Assembly (NCBI GenBank): GCA_964035775.1
Contig: OZ038312.1
Span: forward strand, 31,497,855 to 31,561,854
Reading direction: 5' to 3'
Source: Osedax frankpressi
Lineage: Eukaryota > Annelida > Polychaeta > Sabellida > Siboglinidae
Length of the DNA: 64,000 nucleotides
The notes under the pieces are model-generated. The model was not told the origin of the DNA. It ran no database searches and worked only from the letters and a program-made list of their open reading frames with translations. The translations under genes and the position numbers were made by a program. Positions 1 through 48,068 of the stretch are shown one piece after another; positions within the stretch are counted from its first letter, which is position 1, and each line of letters starts with the position of its first letter.

Positions 1-1716
1 GGATTTGGAGAAGTTAAAGTAGTTAAGACTTGGAGAAGTTAAAGTAGTTAGGATTTGGAGAAGTTAAAGTAGTTAAGACTTGGAGAAGTTAAAGTAGTTA
101 AGACTTGGAGAATTTAAGTAGTTAAGACTTGGAGAAGTTAAAGTAGTTAGGACTTGGAGAAGTTAAAGTAGTTAAGACTTGGAGAAGTTAAAGTAGTTAA
201 GACTTGGAGAAGTTAAAGTAGTTAGGACTTGGAGAAGTTAGAGTAGTTAAGACTTGGAGAAGTTAAAGTAGTTAGGATTTGGAGAAGTTAAAGTAGTTAA
301 GACTTGGAGAAGTTAAAGTAGTTAGGACTTGGAGAAGTTAAAGTAGTTAAGACTTGGAGAAGTTAAAGTAGTTAGGATTTGGAGAAGTTAAAGTAATTAA
401 GACTTGGTGAAGTTAAAGTAGTTATGACTTGGAGAAGTTAAAGTAGTTAGGACTTGAAGAAGTTAAAGTAGTTAGGATTTGGAGAAGTTAAAGTAATTAA
501 GACTTGGTGAAGTTAAAGTAGTTAGGACTTGGAGAAGTTAAAGTAGTTAGGACTTGAAGAAGTTAAAGTAGTTAGGATTTGGAGAAGTTAAAGTAGTTAA
601 GACTTGGTGAAGTTAAAGTAGTTAGGACTTGGAGAAGTTAAAGTAGTTAGGACTTGGAGAAGTTAGAGTAGTTAAGACTTGGAGAAGTTAAAGTAGTTAG
701 GATTTGGAGAAGTTAAAGTAGTTAAGACTTGGAGAAGTTAAAGTAGTTAGGACTTGGAGAAGTTGAAGTAGTTAAGACTTGGAGAAGTTAAAGTAGTTAG
801 GATTTGGAGAAGTTAAAGTAATTAAGACTTGGTGAAGTTAAAGTAGTTAGGACTTGGAGAAGTTAAAGTAGTTAGGATTTGGAGAAGTTAAAGTAATTAA
901 GACTTGGAGAAGTTAAAGTAGTTAGGACTTGGAGAAGTTAAAGTAGTTAGGACTTAAAGAAGTTAAAGTAGTTAGGAATTGGAGAAGTTAAAGTAGTTAG
1001 GACTTGAAGAAGTTAAAGTAGTTAGGACTTGAAGAAGTTAAAGTAGTTAGGACTAGGAGAAGTTAAAGTAGTTAGGACTTGAAGAAGTTAAAGTAGTTAG
1101 GACTTGGAGAAGTTAAAGTAGTTAGGACTTGGAGAAGTTAAAGTAGTTAGGACTTAAAGAAGTTAAAGTAGTTAGGAATTGGAGAAGTTAAAGTAGTTAG
1201 GACTTGGAGAAGTTAAAGTAGTTAGGACTTAAAGAAGTTAAAGTAGTTAGGAATTGGAGAAGTTAAAGTATTTAGGACTTGAAGAAGTTAAAGTAGTTAG
1301 GACTTGGAGAAGTTAAAGTAGTTAGGACTTGGAGAAGTTAAAGTAGTTAGGACTTAAAGAAGTTAAAGTAGTTAGGAATTGGAGAAGTTAAAGTAGTTAA
1401 GACTTGGTGAAGTTAAAGTAGTTAGGACTAGGAGAAGTTAAAGTATTTAGGACTTGAAGAAGTTAAAGTAGTTAGGACTTGGAGAAGTTAAAGTAGTTAG
1501 GATTTGGAGAAGTTAAAGTAGTTAGGACTTAAAGAAGTTAAAGTAGTTAGGAATTGGAGAAGTTAAAGTAGTTAGGACTAGGAGAAGTTAAAGTATTTAG
1601 GACTTGAAGAAGTTAAATTAGTTAGGACTTGAAGAAGTTAAAGTAGTTAGGACTTGCAGAATTTAAAGTAGTTAGGACTTGGAGAAGTTAAAGTAGTTAG
1701 GACTAGGAGAAGTTAA
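1..1716. repeat. 25-bp minisatellite array
   Basis: About 68 head-to-tail copies of a 25-bp unit (GGACTTGGAGAAGTTAAAGT plus AGTTA) with point variants such as GGATTT, AGACTT and GACTTAAAG. The array starts before the window and ends at 1716. It probably lies in the IFT172 intron upstream of the first visible exon. No coding sense was found. Confidence 0.95.
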
Positions 1717-1849
1717 GATCGGGACATGGCGAAGGTATTGTTAAGTATCAGAGGTTGTAAATAACGACTTACACCTTCTTACTATACAAATATATTATTA
1801 AACTATAACTAATGGCTTAACTGTTCTAAACCAGCCCTATCACATTATA

Positions 1850-2445
1850 ACAATCCCTTAGCCACACCCTCATAATACCACTTACTACACCCATAACTAC
1901 TCTCTCAAAATAGCCTAAACAATACTCATAACTACTTAACTACCCAAATCCATACCCAAACCCATAATACCACCCTAACAATAACCATAACAACACCTGA
2001 CAATATCTTAACAACACTAATAACAATAGCCTAACAACTCCCTAACACTAACTATAAGAACACCCTAACAATACCCTAATAACACCCTAACAACTCCCTA
2101 CCAACTCCCTAACAATAACCATAAGAACACCCTATCAATTCCCATAACAACACCCTAACAATATCTATAAGAACACCCTAACAACAACCTAACAATACCC
2201 TACCAAATCCCTTATAATAACCATAAGAACACCCTAACAACGCCCATAACAACACCCTAGCAACTCCCTAACAATTCCCTACCAATAACCATAAGAACAC
2301 CCTAACAAGACCCTAATAAGACCCAAACAACACCCTACCAACTCCCTAACAATAACCATAAGAATACCCTAACCAATGCCAAACAACACCCATAATAACA
2401 CACATAACAACATCCTAACAATAATAATTCTCTTTACTAAAGCTC
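1850..2445. repeat. Degenerate CCCTAACAA-type repeat
   Basis: About 600 bases of strongly diverged short repeats built from CCCTAACAA, CCATAAGAACA and AACTCCCTA. It is rich in C, A and T on the plus strand with almost no G. It resembles telomere-like CCCTAA only in part; the unit is near 9-10 bp and irregular, so it is treated as a degenerate intronic minisatellite. Confidence 0.7.
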
Positions 2446-2515
2446 ATCCTAACCACAGCTCCTAACCACACCTCCTAACCACGCCTCCTAACCACGCCTC
2501 CTAACCACGCCCAAT
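2446..2515. repeat. 13-bp repeat next to an exon
   Basis: About five copies of CCTCCTAACCACG abut the acceptor (ATATCAG, ending at 2520) of the first visible IFT172 exon. The tract is pyrimidine-rich and so may also serve as the polypyrimidine stretch. Confidence 0.75.
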
Positions 2516-2520
2516 ATCAG

Positions 2521-21838
<19,318 letters not shown>

Positions 21839-21880
21839 TCATTGCACATATTATTTCAATATTTCTGATTTTATATTTAA

Positions 21881-21886
21881 AATAAA
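21881..21886 (+). promoter_or_regulatory. Poly(A) signal candidate for IFT172
   Basis: AATAAA 43 nt after the IFT172 stop codon, in AT-rich sequence. No other RNA processing signal was identified in the 680-base stretch between the convergent IFT172 and tubulin genes. Confidence 0.5.
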
Positions 21887-22463
21887 ATAAATTCTAAACA
21901 TTTTCTTTATATTTACAATAGTAAAATCGAGGAGTTATTTATATAAGCAGATAGTTGAAATCTCTTAGTATTTTTAGAAAAATACCCAGTTAAAATAATA
22001 ATCTTTAAAGATAACCAAATATTTATTGTAAATTAACTAATTTTTATATAATAAATTGTATTCTATAATTATAATAATAATGTTATTTATTTATTATGTA
22101 AAATGAACACGAAATTAAAATATAGATTATAAGCTATTAGTTTATATGTACAAAAATATAATTATAAAGCTTTATAAATCAACACACGAAATATATTTGT
22201 TTATTTATAATTTATGCACTCAGTTGTACATAATTTAAACTAATATTTAGTAAACAAGAGACAATAAATAACATTTTGGTGGTTATATAACCTATTTGTC
22301 AGTGCTGATTCTCAGTGTTCACATTTATATAAGTTTATTTAAAATACCACAGTATTATATTATAAAATATATTTATTGTATAAATTTATATTTTTGAGTA
22401 ATATATTATTAATTATATTAGTAATTGTATATTATTAAATCAAACATGAAAATGATTTAAGTC

Positions 22464-22469
22464 TTTATT
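22464..22469 (-). promoter_or_regulatory. Poly(A) signal candidate for tubulin gene 1
   Basis: AATAAA on the minus strand, about 53 nt beyond the tubulin stop codon. Confidence 0.5.
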
Positions 22470-22522
22470 CAATAATGTTATATAAGAGTATTATATAGTA
22501 TTTAAGTGTATTAGATGGGAAT

Positions 22523-24719
<2,197 letters not shown>

Positions 24720-25713
24720 ATTCAATGAACTAGTCTGTGGATAAAATATGTACTAAAACAGTGATGGAAATTGGTTGACAACGGATATCAAATTATTATA
24801 TTGTAAATATCCTGATAAACTTTAAAAAAAATTATAACAGAGGATTTTTATATCCTGATAAACTTTAAAAAAAATTATAACAGAGGATTTTTATTTTTAA
24901 GATATTTATTTTTAAATTATAACTTATTTATTAGGGTTTGATAAAACAATTATTAATTAATTAATAATTAAGTATTAAGGATAATAAACTACAATTTGAA
25001 AACATAATTAACAGAAATAAATTAATATAATAATTTTATTGATATAACAGATTACCTTACATTATTCACCGAAATTACTGACCAACCTGGCTAAATACTT
25101 AAACTCTGGCATAATGATACTGACAAAAATGGACGAGACAAATAGATTGATATAACGATTTAAATAACTACCTTACTATTACACCTTTTAAAAAAAAACT
25201 ATTTGGAAGTCGCTAAATATAAAAAATTTCAAACTACATATTTTCAAATATTTATTTTACACCCATTTTAACACCCACGTATTACATAGGCTCTAATTCA
25301 AATATATAGTCAGATCCAAGATTACCTGGGTATAGGTTTATAAGTTGCAAAATGATGAGTCAAGCACATAGATTTTAATCCCTATATACTCAACATAAAC
25401 TATACAATGTATATATACATTGGGGTTATAGAGATTATATTATTATAAGATTATATTAAGAGTTAGCAATTATATAACAAATTATACATACGTCATATAT
25501 TTGAATATATGATATAAATGAATTTTAAATAATAATGTTGATTGCCTAATACTATTGTCTAATAATAATTAATTACAATTCAATGAGTTCTCAAAATAAT
25601 ATGATAATATATATATGTTGTTTATATGTATATTATTTAATTTAAATTTAAATTAAAGTGATTTATCATGCAATAAAGTTCGAAAAATCATTATATTAAT
25701 GTATTAATATACT

Positions 25714-25754
<41 letters not shown>

Positions 25755-28700
25755 CTTAGATGTGTTAGATATTTACTGAATTATAATTGATTAAAAAATA
25801 TTATCTATAGATAACGTACAAAATAGATAATAGAATGTATTGTCAATAAATATGTATTCAAATAATAAATTATATCTAAATTTAACAAAATTAAACACTA
25901 CAATCTACAGAATCATTCGTGTATAATGGCAACAGTTCGATTAATAAAGTAATCAAAGGTTTTATATACATATCACCACTGAATACGTGGTTATATACCA
26001 TATCTAATAACCAACACTCTAGCAGTGAGTCACTCAGAATTCAAATAATTATTTTTTATATAGTAATAAGTTAACAGTAAGGGTAAGTAGGATAATCTGT
26101 GTTAAAATTGTATATCTGTCCCTATCAACAATTTTCATATGGAATATTTGATATTAGACCTCCAATAATATTTTCATACGGGTATTGTTCATTTGGTAAC
26201 TCTTACATATATTGTTTGGTGAATAGTATATATTTAGTATACCCAAATAAGAAAATAAATCTCCGAAATTGAAATAATTTGATAATTCAATATTGAGTTC
26301 ACATACTCGATAAGAATTTATAAATCCTTAAATAATGACTATACGCGTAGCTTCCTTTGTGAATATTATATTTCAAATAATGGCACCATTGCCGACATAA
26401 CAACTTAATTCCAATCTTTATAGATTTCACTAGACATAGTATCTCCTCCTTGTTTGTTTAAATTATGTTTCAACAACTAATTTAATTTCAAAATATCTAG
26501 AGAGTAATTTCCTTACTTAATTAATTATACTACAATTTCATATTTATATCTATCAATACATGCAAATTAAATATTACAATCCCGTTCACTCCGTGATATC
26601 TGTTTATATATAAATACAAGTGTTTGATTTTAAAGGTTAGTATGAAACATGTCACAGACTAATGCAATTACTTTATTAAAGAACTTATCACTAGTTGAAT
26701 ATTCAGACAAATGTATTATATATATATTAATGTATTGTATAAAGAGGTATTATTAGTAAAATTAGAAGTACAATTATTTATTTAGACTTGTATTAATTTT
26801 ACTTTTAATACATTACTCTAAAATATTAGAGATTTATTAGACTCTAATAATTGATATAGGATCAAGTCAACTGAAGGACGAGTCCAAATTATACTGGAGT
26901 TTCATGCTACGTTAATTTAAAATAGAAGTATTAACATAATATGACTGAAAAGCTGATGTCGATGGATAACACATCGGTGATTAATTATGATGTCATGGTT
27001 GAATCGGTAAACCATAGATACAATTTAATATAAAATCAATTTATTATTAGTGATATTACCAGTTGTATGCATCGCACATACTTTTAAAAAATCATATTTG
27101 CATCTCCATAAATAAAATGTAAGACATACTCTCAACTCTCACAGAAATTCGGACCTCACTCGCAGCATTCTTTTTTTAGTTACACTTAAACTCGCATGCA
27201 CCCACTAGTTAAAAAATACAATATATTTATTTAGTAATTTACCTTATATCAACATTATAAAGTTTATTTAATATCAACATTAGAAAGAATTGTATATTTA
27301 TGTATATTGTATATTGTATATATTAAACAACTAGAACTTTACAATAAAATATGACATAATAATAGATGAAATAAAAACTGAAGGAATAATATTATATAAT
27401 ATAAACAATTTATAGTTAAATCATGAATTAATTGAATTATCATTAATTTAATAATAAAAAAACATTCCACTGTCTTATCATCTGTTCTATTTTATTGAGA
27501 GAATATATATAGTTAGCCATACTTAAGATTAACAGAGACTGAAGAAGATAAGAAGTGTTTCATAGATATATTTTGATTATGGGTTTTTTGTCAACGATTT
27601 CAAGTTTCATTCTCCTTTTGCAGACATGTAAGTATATCTTGTCTTCATCGGATCTTTCATCTTCATGTTTTTCTAGTTCACAATTTTTCATGTGTTCATT
27701 TTCTTCATTATTACAATTGACTGAATTTCTTTAGCATTATTACATACTACATTTGTAAGAATTTCAATTAACCGCTGTATCCATATTTAAACAAGAACGT
27801 TTTTTAATCTTGGGTCACTAAACGAAGCTAGTATTGCAATTCTACACTTATGGCAAGGTTATAAAAATAATACAATTATTTGTCCAGTCAGCATAATATT
27901 ATATCTCGTAATGTCAGGCGATTCTTACTATTTTTTTACCATTTTTACTTTATTTGTGATCATCATTGGCATAGAACTACCATAATAGGATGTTATATCA
28001 AATTATCTAATGTTATTTCTATAGTTTTCGTTATTATCCTAAAGCCACTCGGAAATAAAAAAAAGTCAACCTTTTAAAATATATCAATATCTAATTCATT
28101 TAGAACATTATTCATATAATTCTAAGTTGAAATCGGCAATCTATAAATTGAATTACAAACTAAATTCTACCTAATTGTACAATGTACATGGTATCTATAG
28201 TTGACATTTTAGACATTCGCATATAATTTCTGCAGACAAAGTTGGAATATTCATTTTCCCATAAATAGAGTGTATCCGAAATTGCTCTATTTATGTCGAT
28301 AGTTAAAATCAAACTTAGTGAATGGGATACGTGAAAATGCATAGATAGTTTAATGTCATTTTCAAGACCCTATTTTAAAATACGTAATCATCTTGTTCAT
28401 CCAATACCACGCCGTCCAAAATAGCGAGTGATAATATCATGAAATTGTATTCCATATCAGTGTTGACGAAATTAAAAGTATTGTTGGTAACCATATCTAC
28501 GCAATAAAATATATTATAGTGAATGTTAATATATCATTATTATTATAATATTATTAATGTTCATTGTAGTTATTCTGTCAAATTTGTAATTTCCTGCGAA
28601 TCTTCTATATATCAATAAGCAATTTTTCTATTGAAATTTTCATCCAGCTGTAAAATGTCATTAATAATTAATTATTATTAATTAATATTAATTATCATTA

Positions 28701-29689
28701 TTTATTATTAATTATTAATATTAATTATTATCAATAATTAATATAATTTTATTGTGCTATATAACTGAGTAAATATTAGTTATTATTACCAAGATACATT
28801 AATCGTCAGAGAATGTACCGCATGATGTATGAATCCTTAATGACCATTGGTATTATATTACTCTTATACAAATATAATTATATTTTACTTACTTAAGTAA
28901 GTAATTTATTACATATATAACAGGTAAATGTTCCATTTGTCGTATTATAAATAATATGTCAAATATGTCATAATAAACATACCCTGTGAATTGTAACGTC
29001 CATCAATGTCTTGTGTTTACTTGATCAGTGTTCATCCGACAAGTTTACATATTTATTTTCAATCGAAGTACAGATGATTTTATTAATTTTTGTGAATTTT
29101 CCATCTATTGTTATTTTCTCAATGTACTACATCGACGTTATCTCCGCATTACGGGATTTCCTTTTGTTATTAGCTTTAGGCTATATATATATATATATAT
29201 ATATATTTACTTATAAGTTGTAGATATAATATATAATAGTTATATTATATTACTTATAGACTTATATATAAACACTACTACCTTTAAATATCGCTGTATG
29301 ATATAATAAGTAATAGACGTTCAATGTAGGCTTTGGTTTTTAATGTTTTCAATGTTTTCAATGACACGCAGAGGAACTGCTGCACTGACAAATAATTCCA
29401 TCCAATGAACAGTGAACTGTTTTTGATCTAATTTAGATTAGCTATTATTCAGAAAACTCTTACTTGAGTGTTATCGTCATTCGTTGATCTTTTGATGCTT
29501 TTCCTATTTTTAGAGATTTAAATTTATTTTTATAAAAACAGGTTGAACACGATAAAAGAGTAGCTAATATGAATTGAAAATACTTTATATTAAACAGATT
29601 AGTAAAACTGCTGCATATTTATTAATCGTTTTATATAAGAATGAACAATTAGCGCCATATCCATCATTTTACTAATTTCTCTATGTTTT
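24720..29689. other. AT-rich intergenic stretch, no gene supported
   Basis: Holds the upstream region of tubulin gene 1, a 41-bp direct repeat (24809-24892, two copies of TATCCTGATAAACTT and following bases), and (TA) runs near 25720-25750 and 29178-29208. A possible signal-peptide-like exon starts at 27578 (MGFLSTISSFILLLQT, then GTAAGT), but no continuation was found. If the tandem duplication model is right, this stretch should once have carried USP22 exons 1-4; none is recognisable by eye. Confidence 0.5.
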
Positions 29690-30438
29690 TCTAGTATAAA
29701 TCGGCTATTTCGGTATGTACTTATCAAACTAACATAACCTACCACAGAGTTCTTCTTCTGTAGCAGGTTAAAAACAGAAGCTATGTCATGGGTATGGTCT
29801 AGAAATGTTTTCACGATGAAGGTATTTCAAGATCAGAGTTAGTGGCGTCTGTATCGACGGAGCACCGAGTAGATGGAATAGAAGTCAGGAGTTGTAACTC
29901 TAGTTAAAAAGAAGAATCCGGACGTAATTACAATATATTGTACGATCCGACAAAAGGCCTTCGCTCGAAAGGAGTATAGGATAAGCCTTGCAGATTGATG
30001 GGTAATCGCAAGTATCTGACGTGATGATAATAATGCAAGAGTAAAAGCCTTCCCAGATAAGTCTGCTCTATGGGTGAGAACAGGTACTCTCCCCTGACGT
30101 TGAATGGCATCGTTTGTAATCTGACTCTAACAAAGGAACTACAATGCGATGTAAAAGATCACCCGTCAGCATTGTAACTCGAGTTTCGAATCTATTTCCA
30201 GGTCATTATTAATTCCGACAATATTGGAATGAAACTTGCTCGTAATGCATTTCTATGTATTGTGGACGACCTTGACAATAATATTCAAAAAGAATTCTTG
30301 TATTTTAAAAGGGAAACAACTGTAGAATATGAGTCAGGAGGACTTGCCAAAGAAGCCAGGGATCTAGTCTTTGGTATGGTGTCATGGCGTAATCAAACAA
30401 CTTGGGCAATTAGATTTAGTAATAATTATTGGTAATTC
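29690..30438 (+). mobile_element. hAT transposase remnant (SCAND3/ZBED5-like)
   Basis: Decayed DNA transposon coding sequence in several frames on the plus strand. Pieces in hAT order: an FFFCSRLKTEA-like segment (~29745), GISRSELVASV followed by IDGAP (~29820-29867; family motif TDGAP), KKKNPDVITIYCTIRQKAFA (~29905-29970; family pattern ...HC.IHR.ALA), an LWVRTGTL segment (~30065), and a C-terminal piece VDDLDNNIQKEFLYFKRET (~30256-30312) like the family's EEFLDLKND region. Stops and frame changes lie between pieces, so it cannot encode a transposase. No terminal inverted repeats or 8-bp target duplication were identified. It lies in the intergenic part of duplication copy 1. The family call rests on remembered motifs. 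Confidence 0.6.
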
Positions 30439-31930
30439 AATATTGGATATACTACTATTATAATACATATGCTTTTATTAAATACACATGTATGTATAAA
30501 ATATATATATTATATTATGTATTATATATAGATATATTAAATAAACATGCATATACATATTTAGATATATATTTAATATTACAATCATTACGATCTATAA
30601 ATATCTTCATATGCATTAATACATATGAATTAATATAGAGCTTTACATGGCAGCTAAATCGTAAATGTGATTTATAAAATGTATCTAGAACTAAGATTTA
30701 ATAAATAGGCGTACTCGTTATTTCACTGAATTAGATAGAGAGTGTCCTGCAAATATGATACAATTTGGACTCGCCGCACAGTTTGCTTGAATTTTGTTCA
30801 ATCAATTGCATGTCCTTCAATCATAATTTATGTGTTCCAGTAGAGCCATTATGGATTTGGATCAATAGATCAATTGACTTAAAGTCAACTATATGTCGAG
30901 TTCAATTAGAGTATTTCAATTCAATTTTCCATCTAATTTATTGAAATAAACCACAACCATTTTACTAATATAATGAATGAGTCCACGCATTTAAATCTAG
31001 AATCTAGTCATATTTTATTATTTACATACAATTTATGCTACCATGTTAAACATATCTATTAACACATGAATATATACATACATATACGTATCTATATAAA
31101 ATACACATATAAATATATATATTCATATACACGTGTATTTAATAAAATAATAGTTCAGTTACAAATAGTGAAATACCCTACAATGTAGGCCCTATATTCA
31201 CTATGCAGTATTACATACGTAACCTATTTAAATACAGTTATCAGCCATATAAAAGTTTTTATGTTGTAATAATACATTTAATATATTAAATATGTTTGCC
31301 ATAGTCTATTTATATCACTCCTTTAGCAAATCAATGTCTATTTAGATTACTGGAATATATTATTTAAATTGTTAATAAAAAGTAATTAATATTATCTGAA
31401 ATTTCCAAGATATTACAGAAAATTTTAATTATATATTTATTTTTTTTAAAATAATATTAATGTTCTACTGAAAAAACATATTTTTAAGTAATGACATATA
31501 ATAAGTCAAATATAATATAATAATATAATAATATAATATAATATAATAAAATATAATAAGTATAATAAGTAATGACATATACAACAAATAATTATTATAT
31601 TTATTACATAGATTTTATCTGTATATATTTAGATATTGATATAATAATATTTAATGCTATATGAAAATGATTTTATACAACTTCTCTTACTACTTTTCTC
31701 AAGTATAACGTAGACAATTGTCTATGCACTACATAATATTTATAATATTTGATATAGTTATACATTCCTTAATTTGAACTCGCCACACTCTGTATCATGT
31801 ACAGTTGATTTGAGCCGGTGGATTGATATCAATGTTTATCTTAAATTTTTTGAAACTTAAAAAACCAAATCTTACCTTACTCCACATTATTTATCCCCTC
31901 CAATCCTCAGACTTCCTCCGCAATACAATT
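30439..31930. other. AT-rich stretch with nothing recognised
   Basis: Between the hAT remnant and the USP22-like pseudoexon. It holds (TA) and AATATAATA runs (around 31500-31580) but no coding similarity. Confidence 0.6.
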
Positions 31931-32092
31931 GGTCTACCCGGCCTCGATAAAATTAGTTATATGAATGCTGTGCTTCTCATGACATACTGCTTTAGGTCTA
32001 CTTCCTGTCGGCTGTACAAGTGTTGATGATCATTCTCCATTGTTACCCCGCCTGAATATTCAAGGACCTCTTTCAGGAGAGGTATCACTATC
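31931..32092 (+). pseudogene. Decayed copy of USP22-like exon 5
   Basis: Matches the functional USP22 exon at 40204-40410 in order: GGTCTACCCGGCCTC for GGTCTACGCGGCCTC, then ATGAATGCTGTGCTTCTC, TACTTCCTGTCGGC, TTACCCCGCCTG and GAGGACCTCTACCAGGAG-like AAGGACCTCTTTCAGGAG. The pyrimidine-rich stretch before the exon also matches. The segment coding for the catalytic Cys box (NLGNTCF) is shortened and the Cys codon is absent; the open frame ends at 32026. It cannot encode a peptidase. It stands just left of the dead IFT172 exon, the arrangement expected at the junction of a tandem duplication. Confidence 0.8.
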
Positions 32093-32326
32093 CAGAAGAC
32101 TCATGTGAGCCTAGGATAAATGGTGTTTTAAATGCAAATTAATTCTACGTATTCTCCATAAATTATGTGATTATTAAAAACAATGTGATTATTAAGGTAG
32201 ATACGAATGTGAAAAAGATTTTAATATATCAAATTTAAACAAATCAATAATTTATTGATAATATATTTTTTAAAATTTGATCTACTCATTGAATATACAA
32301 TAATAATTACTTGGAAATATACATAG

Positions 32327-32491
32327 GTCATCCTGTATTGAGCAATCAGTTTGATTGAAAGGAACACAATCTGTCGGCCAACAAAGAGGACTGGAACAAG
32401 TTGTTGATGTCAACGAAAATAACTCGAAGTTATTAATGTGAAGATGTATTGAAATATATTGAACGATGGCCATCAAATTATTCCTTTAACC
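32327..32491 (+). pseudogene. Decayed copy of the last IFT172 exon
   Basis: Matches 21657-21838 starting at the acceptor (ACATAG|GTCATCCTGTATTGAGCAAT). A stop occurs early in the original frame (AATCAGTTTGATTGA), the inner run GTCGGCCAACAAAGAGGACT is still identical, and the 3' end lacks the serine/alanine-rich codons. No other IFT172 exon precedes it. It is a passenger of the tubulin duplication, not a gene. Confidence 0.88.
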
Positions 32492-32700
32492 TGACATTCA
32501 CATATTTATATTATAAATTCCAGAGAATTTCTGTTGTTTACAATTTTTAAAATATAATAATTATTGTAACAATGTTTAATATAATTGATATATTTTAATT
32601 TTTTTAAGAATTCATATATCAGAAATTTAATTAATATAATTCCGAATTAATATATCTAATAATTATGAATTAATAAATAAAATAAATATGATATTAAGAC

Positions 32701-32706
32701 TTTATT
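32701..32706 (-). promoter_or_regulatory. Poly(A) signal candidate for tubulin gene 2
   Basis: AATAAA on the minus strand, 36 nt beyond the stop codon of tubulin gene 2. It occupies a similar place to the signal of gene 1 although the surrounding 3' sequence has diverged. Confidence 0.5.
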
Positions 32707-32742
32707 TATTGATTATTGTATTTAAGCGTATTTTATAGATAT

Positions 32743-34709
<1,967 letters not shown>

Positions 34710-35475
34710 ATTCAATTAAATACTTTATGTATAAGATATTTATAGAAAGTCAAGAGAAATGTAACATTGGTTTACAAAGGATATCCGGTTTTTATATTTT
34801 TGTAAATAGCCATACAAATAATTTAAATGAAAAAGGATTTTTAATAAGATACTTATTTTAAAATATTACATATTATTTAGGGTTAGATAAAAATTATTTA
34901 AAGATTAAGTAATAGGAATAATAGACAAACACATTTTAATTATTAATTGTATCTCATTAATTGAGAATGACAAAAAAACACATCCTAAATAACAAGGAAT
35001 ATTTTAAAATAAATATCTTAATAAAAATAATTGATCATTTTGATATATATATCCAAAATGACCTAATCCTCGATATTGGATATATAAGGTAATCTTGGTT
35101 TATATAACAAATATTCTGAATATATATTTTTAATTATTCAAAATGGTTAATAGATTACCAAATATTGTGTTAAACTATAAATTTGGATTGGGTTTTAACA
35201 ATCCAAATATATGTGTTAAACCCACATTGTGAGTCACACAGGAGCTCTAATTCAAATCTATAAAAATCAAGATTAAGGTAATCTTGCGTAAAACCGTAGA
35301 TTTACAAGTAAGTTCTCAAATTAGAAGTCATACACAGGTTTGAACTATACGCAAAACAATGTATATAAACATAAACATATATAAATTAATTAATATAAAA
35401 ATAAAATAATCTAAACATATACATCCCATATATAGAACAATTTGTTTCTATAGTAATATATTTATCTATAGTTAT

Positions 35476-35476
35476 G

Positions 35477-35534
<58 letters not shown>
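35476..35534. repeat. (TA)n microsatellite
   Basis: About 59 bases of pure TA between tubulin gene 2 and USP22. A minus-strand frame rich in IYIY across it is an artefact. Confidence 0.95.
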
Positions 35535-35535
<1 letters not shown>

Positions 35536-35639
35536 TATGTATAGGAACAATTTTACATTTAGGAACAAATATTCCAAATTGTTCAAATATATATTCAAAA
35601 CATCATAATATTCTGTAATAATATTCTGTAATATTCATT

Positions 35640-35950
35640 GAAACATTTTGATATATTTTTACTAACATGTTCTAATACGATGGTTTGGTACATATTGGAC
35701 CATTTTGGTACATATGTACCAACATATTTTAATACGATTGTTAGGTATGCATTGGAACAAATGTTCTAAAATATTCCAATATGTACTCATACTTTATAAA
35801 CTTTGGAACATGTGGGTACAAATGTTCAAAAATATTCCAATATGTTATTGAAATATAATTTATTTAACTGATTGCTACTAATGTACTAATATGTATCAAT
35901 ATGTTTTAATTTGTACCAAAATGTTCTATTAAATGTTTACTGGGTGTATA
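35640..35950. repeat. Dispersed TGGAACA/TGTTC words
   Basis: Repeated words in both orientations: TTGGTACATATTGGACCA, TTGGTACATATGTACCAACA, ATTGGAACAAATGTTC, TTTGGAACATGTGGGTAC, AATATTCCAATATGT. Many are imperfect palindromes. Spacing is irregular, so this is not a plain tandem array; it may be a decayed palindromic repeat. No family was recognised. Confidence 0.5.
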
Positions 35951-36732
35951 CTGTACACTGTTCATTATGTGTTGTTTTATATGCATATAAATGCTCATAG
36001 TACATACATATATTCACATAACATAATCAACTTCAAAGTGATTGATTAATATAATGATTTTTAGAGATTTATTTTATAACACAATCATCATGATAGTATT
36101 ATATAGTATATACTACATATATTACTAAAATGTATTAGATTCATTAATTAATTAAAATTGAATATCAATTAAAAATAACAACAGTTGCATATTAAAATTC
36201 ATAGATAAAATTCAAAATAGATGATAGCATATGTTATAAATAGAAGAGTATTACAATTTAAAAATATATTTATCTATTATCATTATAAAAATATATACAC
36301 TACTATTTACAGAAAGAACATCAAGGGATTACTTTAATTAAGTTAATTAAAGGATTGTTGGACATATGCTCACCACAGAAGTTGGTTAGATGTAATATAT
36401 TATAATCAACGCACACGGTATTCAAGTATATATTTTGTATATATATAAGTAATTTTATATATTATGACCAACAATTTAAATTCACTATTATTAAATATAG
36501 CTATGATCTACGATTTTAATTAATCTTAACCTAGCCATGTTCATATTTTTAAAAATCTTTGGTTGTTATTATTTTTAAATTTGAATTTAATTTAATTTTT
36601 ATTTAAATTCAAATATTTTACATGTTTTACGTTTGTATATTACAATTAAATCATATAATGCATTCAAAATATATGCGTTTTATCAATATGTAGGATCGAT
36701 CTTAAAATAACCTTTCTGATGAATGTCAAACA

Positions 36733-48068
<11,336 letters not shown>

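Larger units (their letters stand above)
34710..36732. other. Intergenic region between divergent tubulin gene 2 and USP22
   Basis: Expected to hold the promoters of two divergent genes (tubulin on minus, USP22 on plus). It is AT-rich, with a (TA)n run at 35476-35534 and a block of TGGAACA/TGGTACA words at 35640-35950. No convincing TATA or initiator element could be singled out in such AT-rich sequence. Confidence 0.5.

Noticed and set aside
1850-2445. Interstitial telomere (CCCTAA)n
   Set aside because: CCCTAA words are frequent but never in a clean 6-bp register; the unit is longer and variable, and the tract lies inside a gene.
27578-28342. Possible secreted protein start (MGFLSTISSFILLLQT then GTAAGT) and nearby minus-strand 60-codon ORF
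   Set aside because: A good donor follows, but no second exon in phase could be found and a 16-residue hydrophobic start occurs easily in T-rich DNA.
29599-29814. 71-codon minus-strand ORF
   Set aside because: Lies opposite the hAT fossil, whose pieces read on the plus strand; no similarity of its own was recognised.
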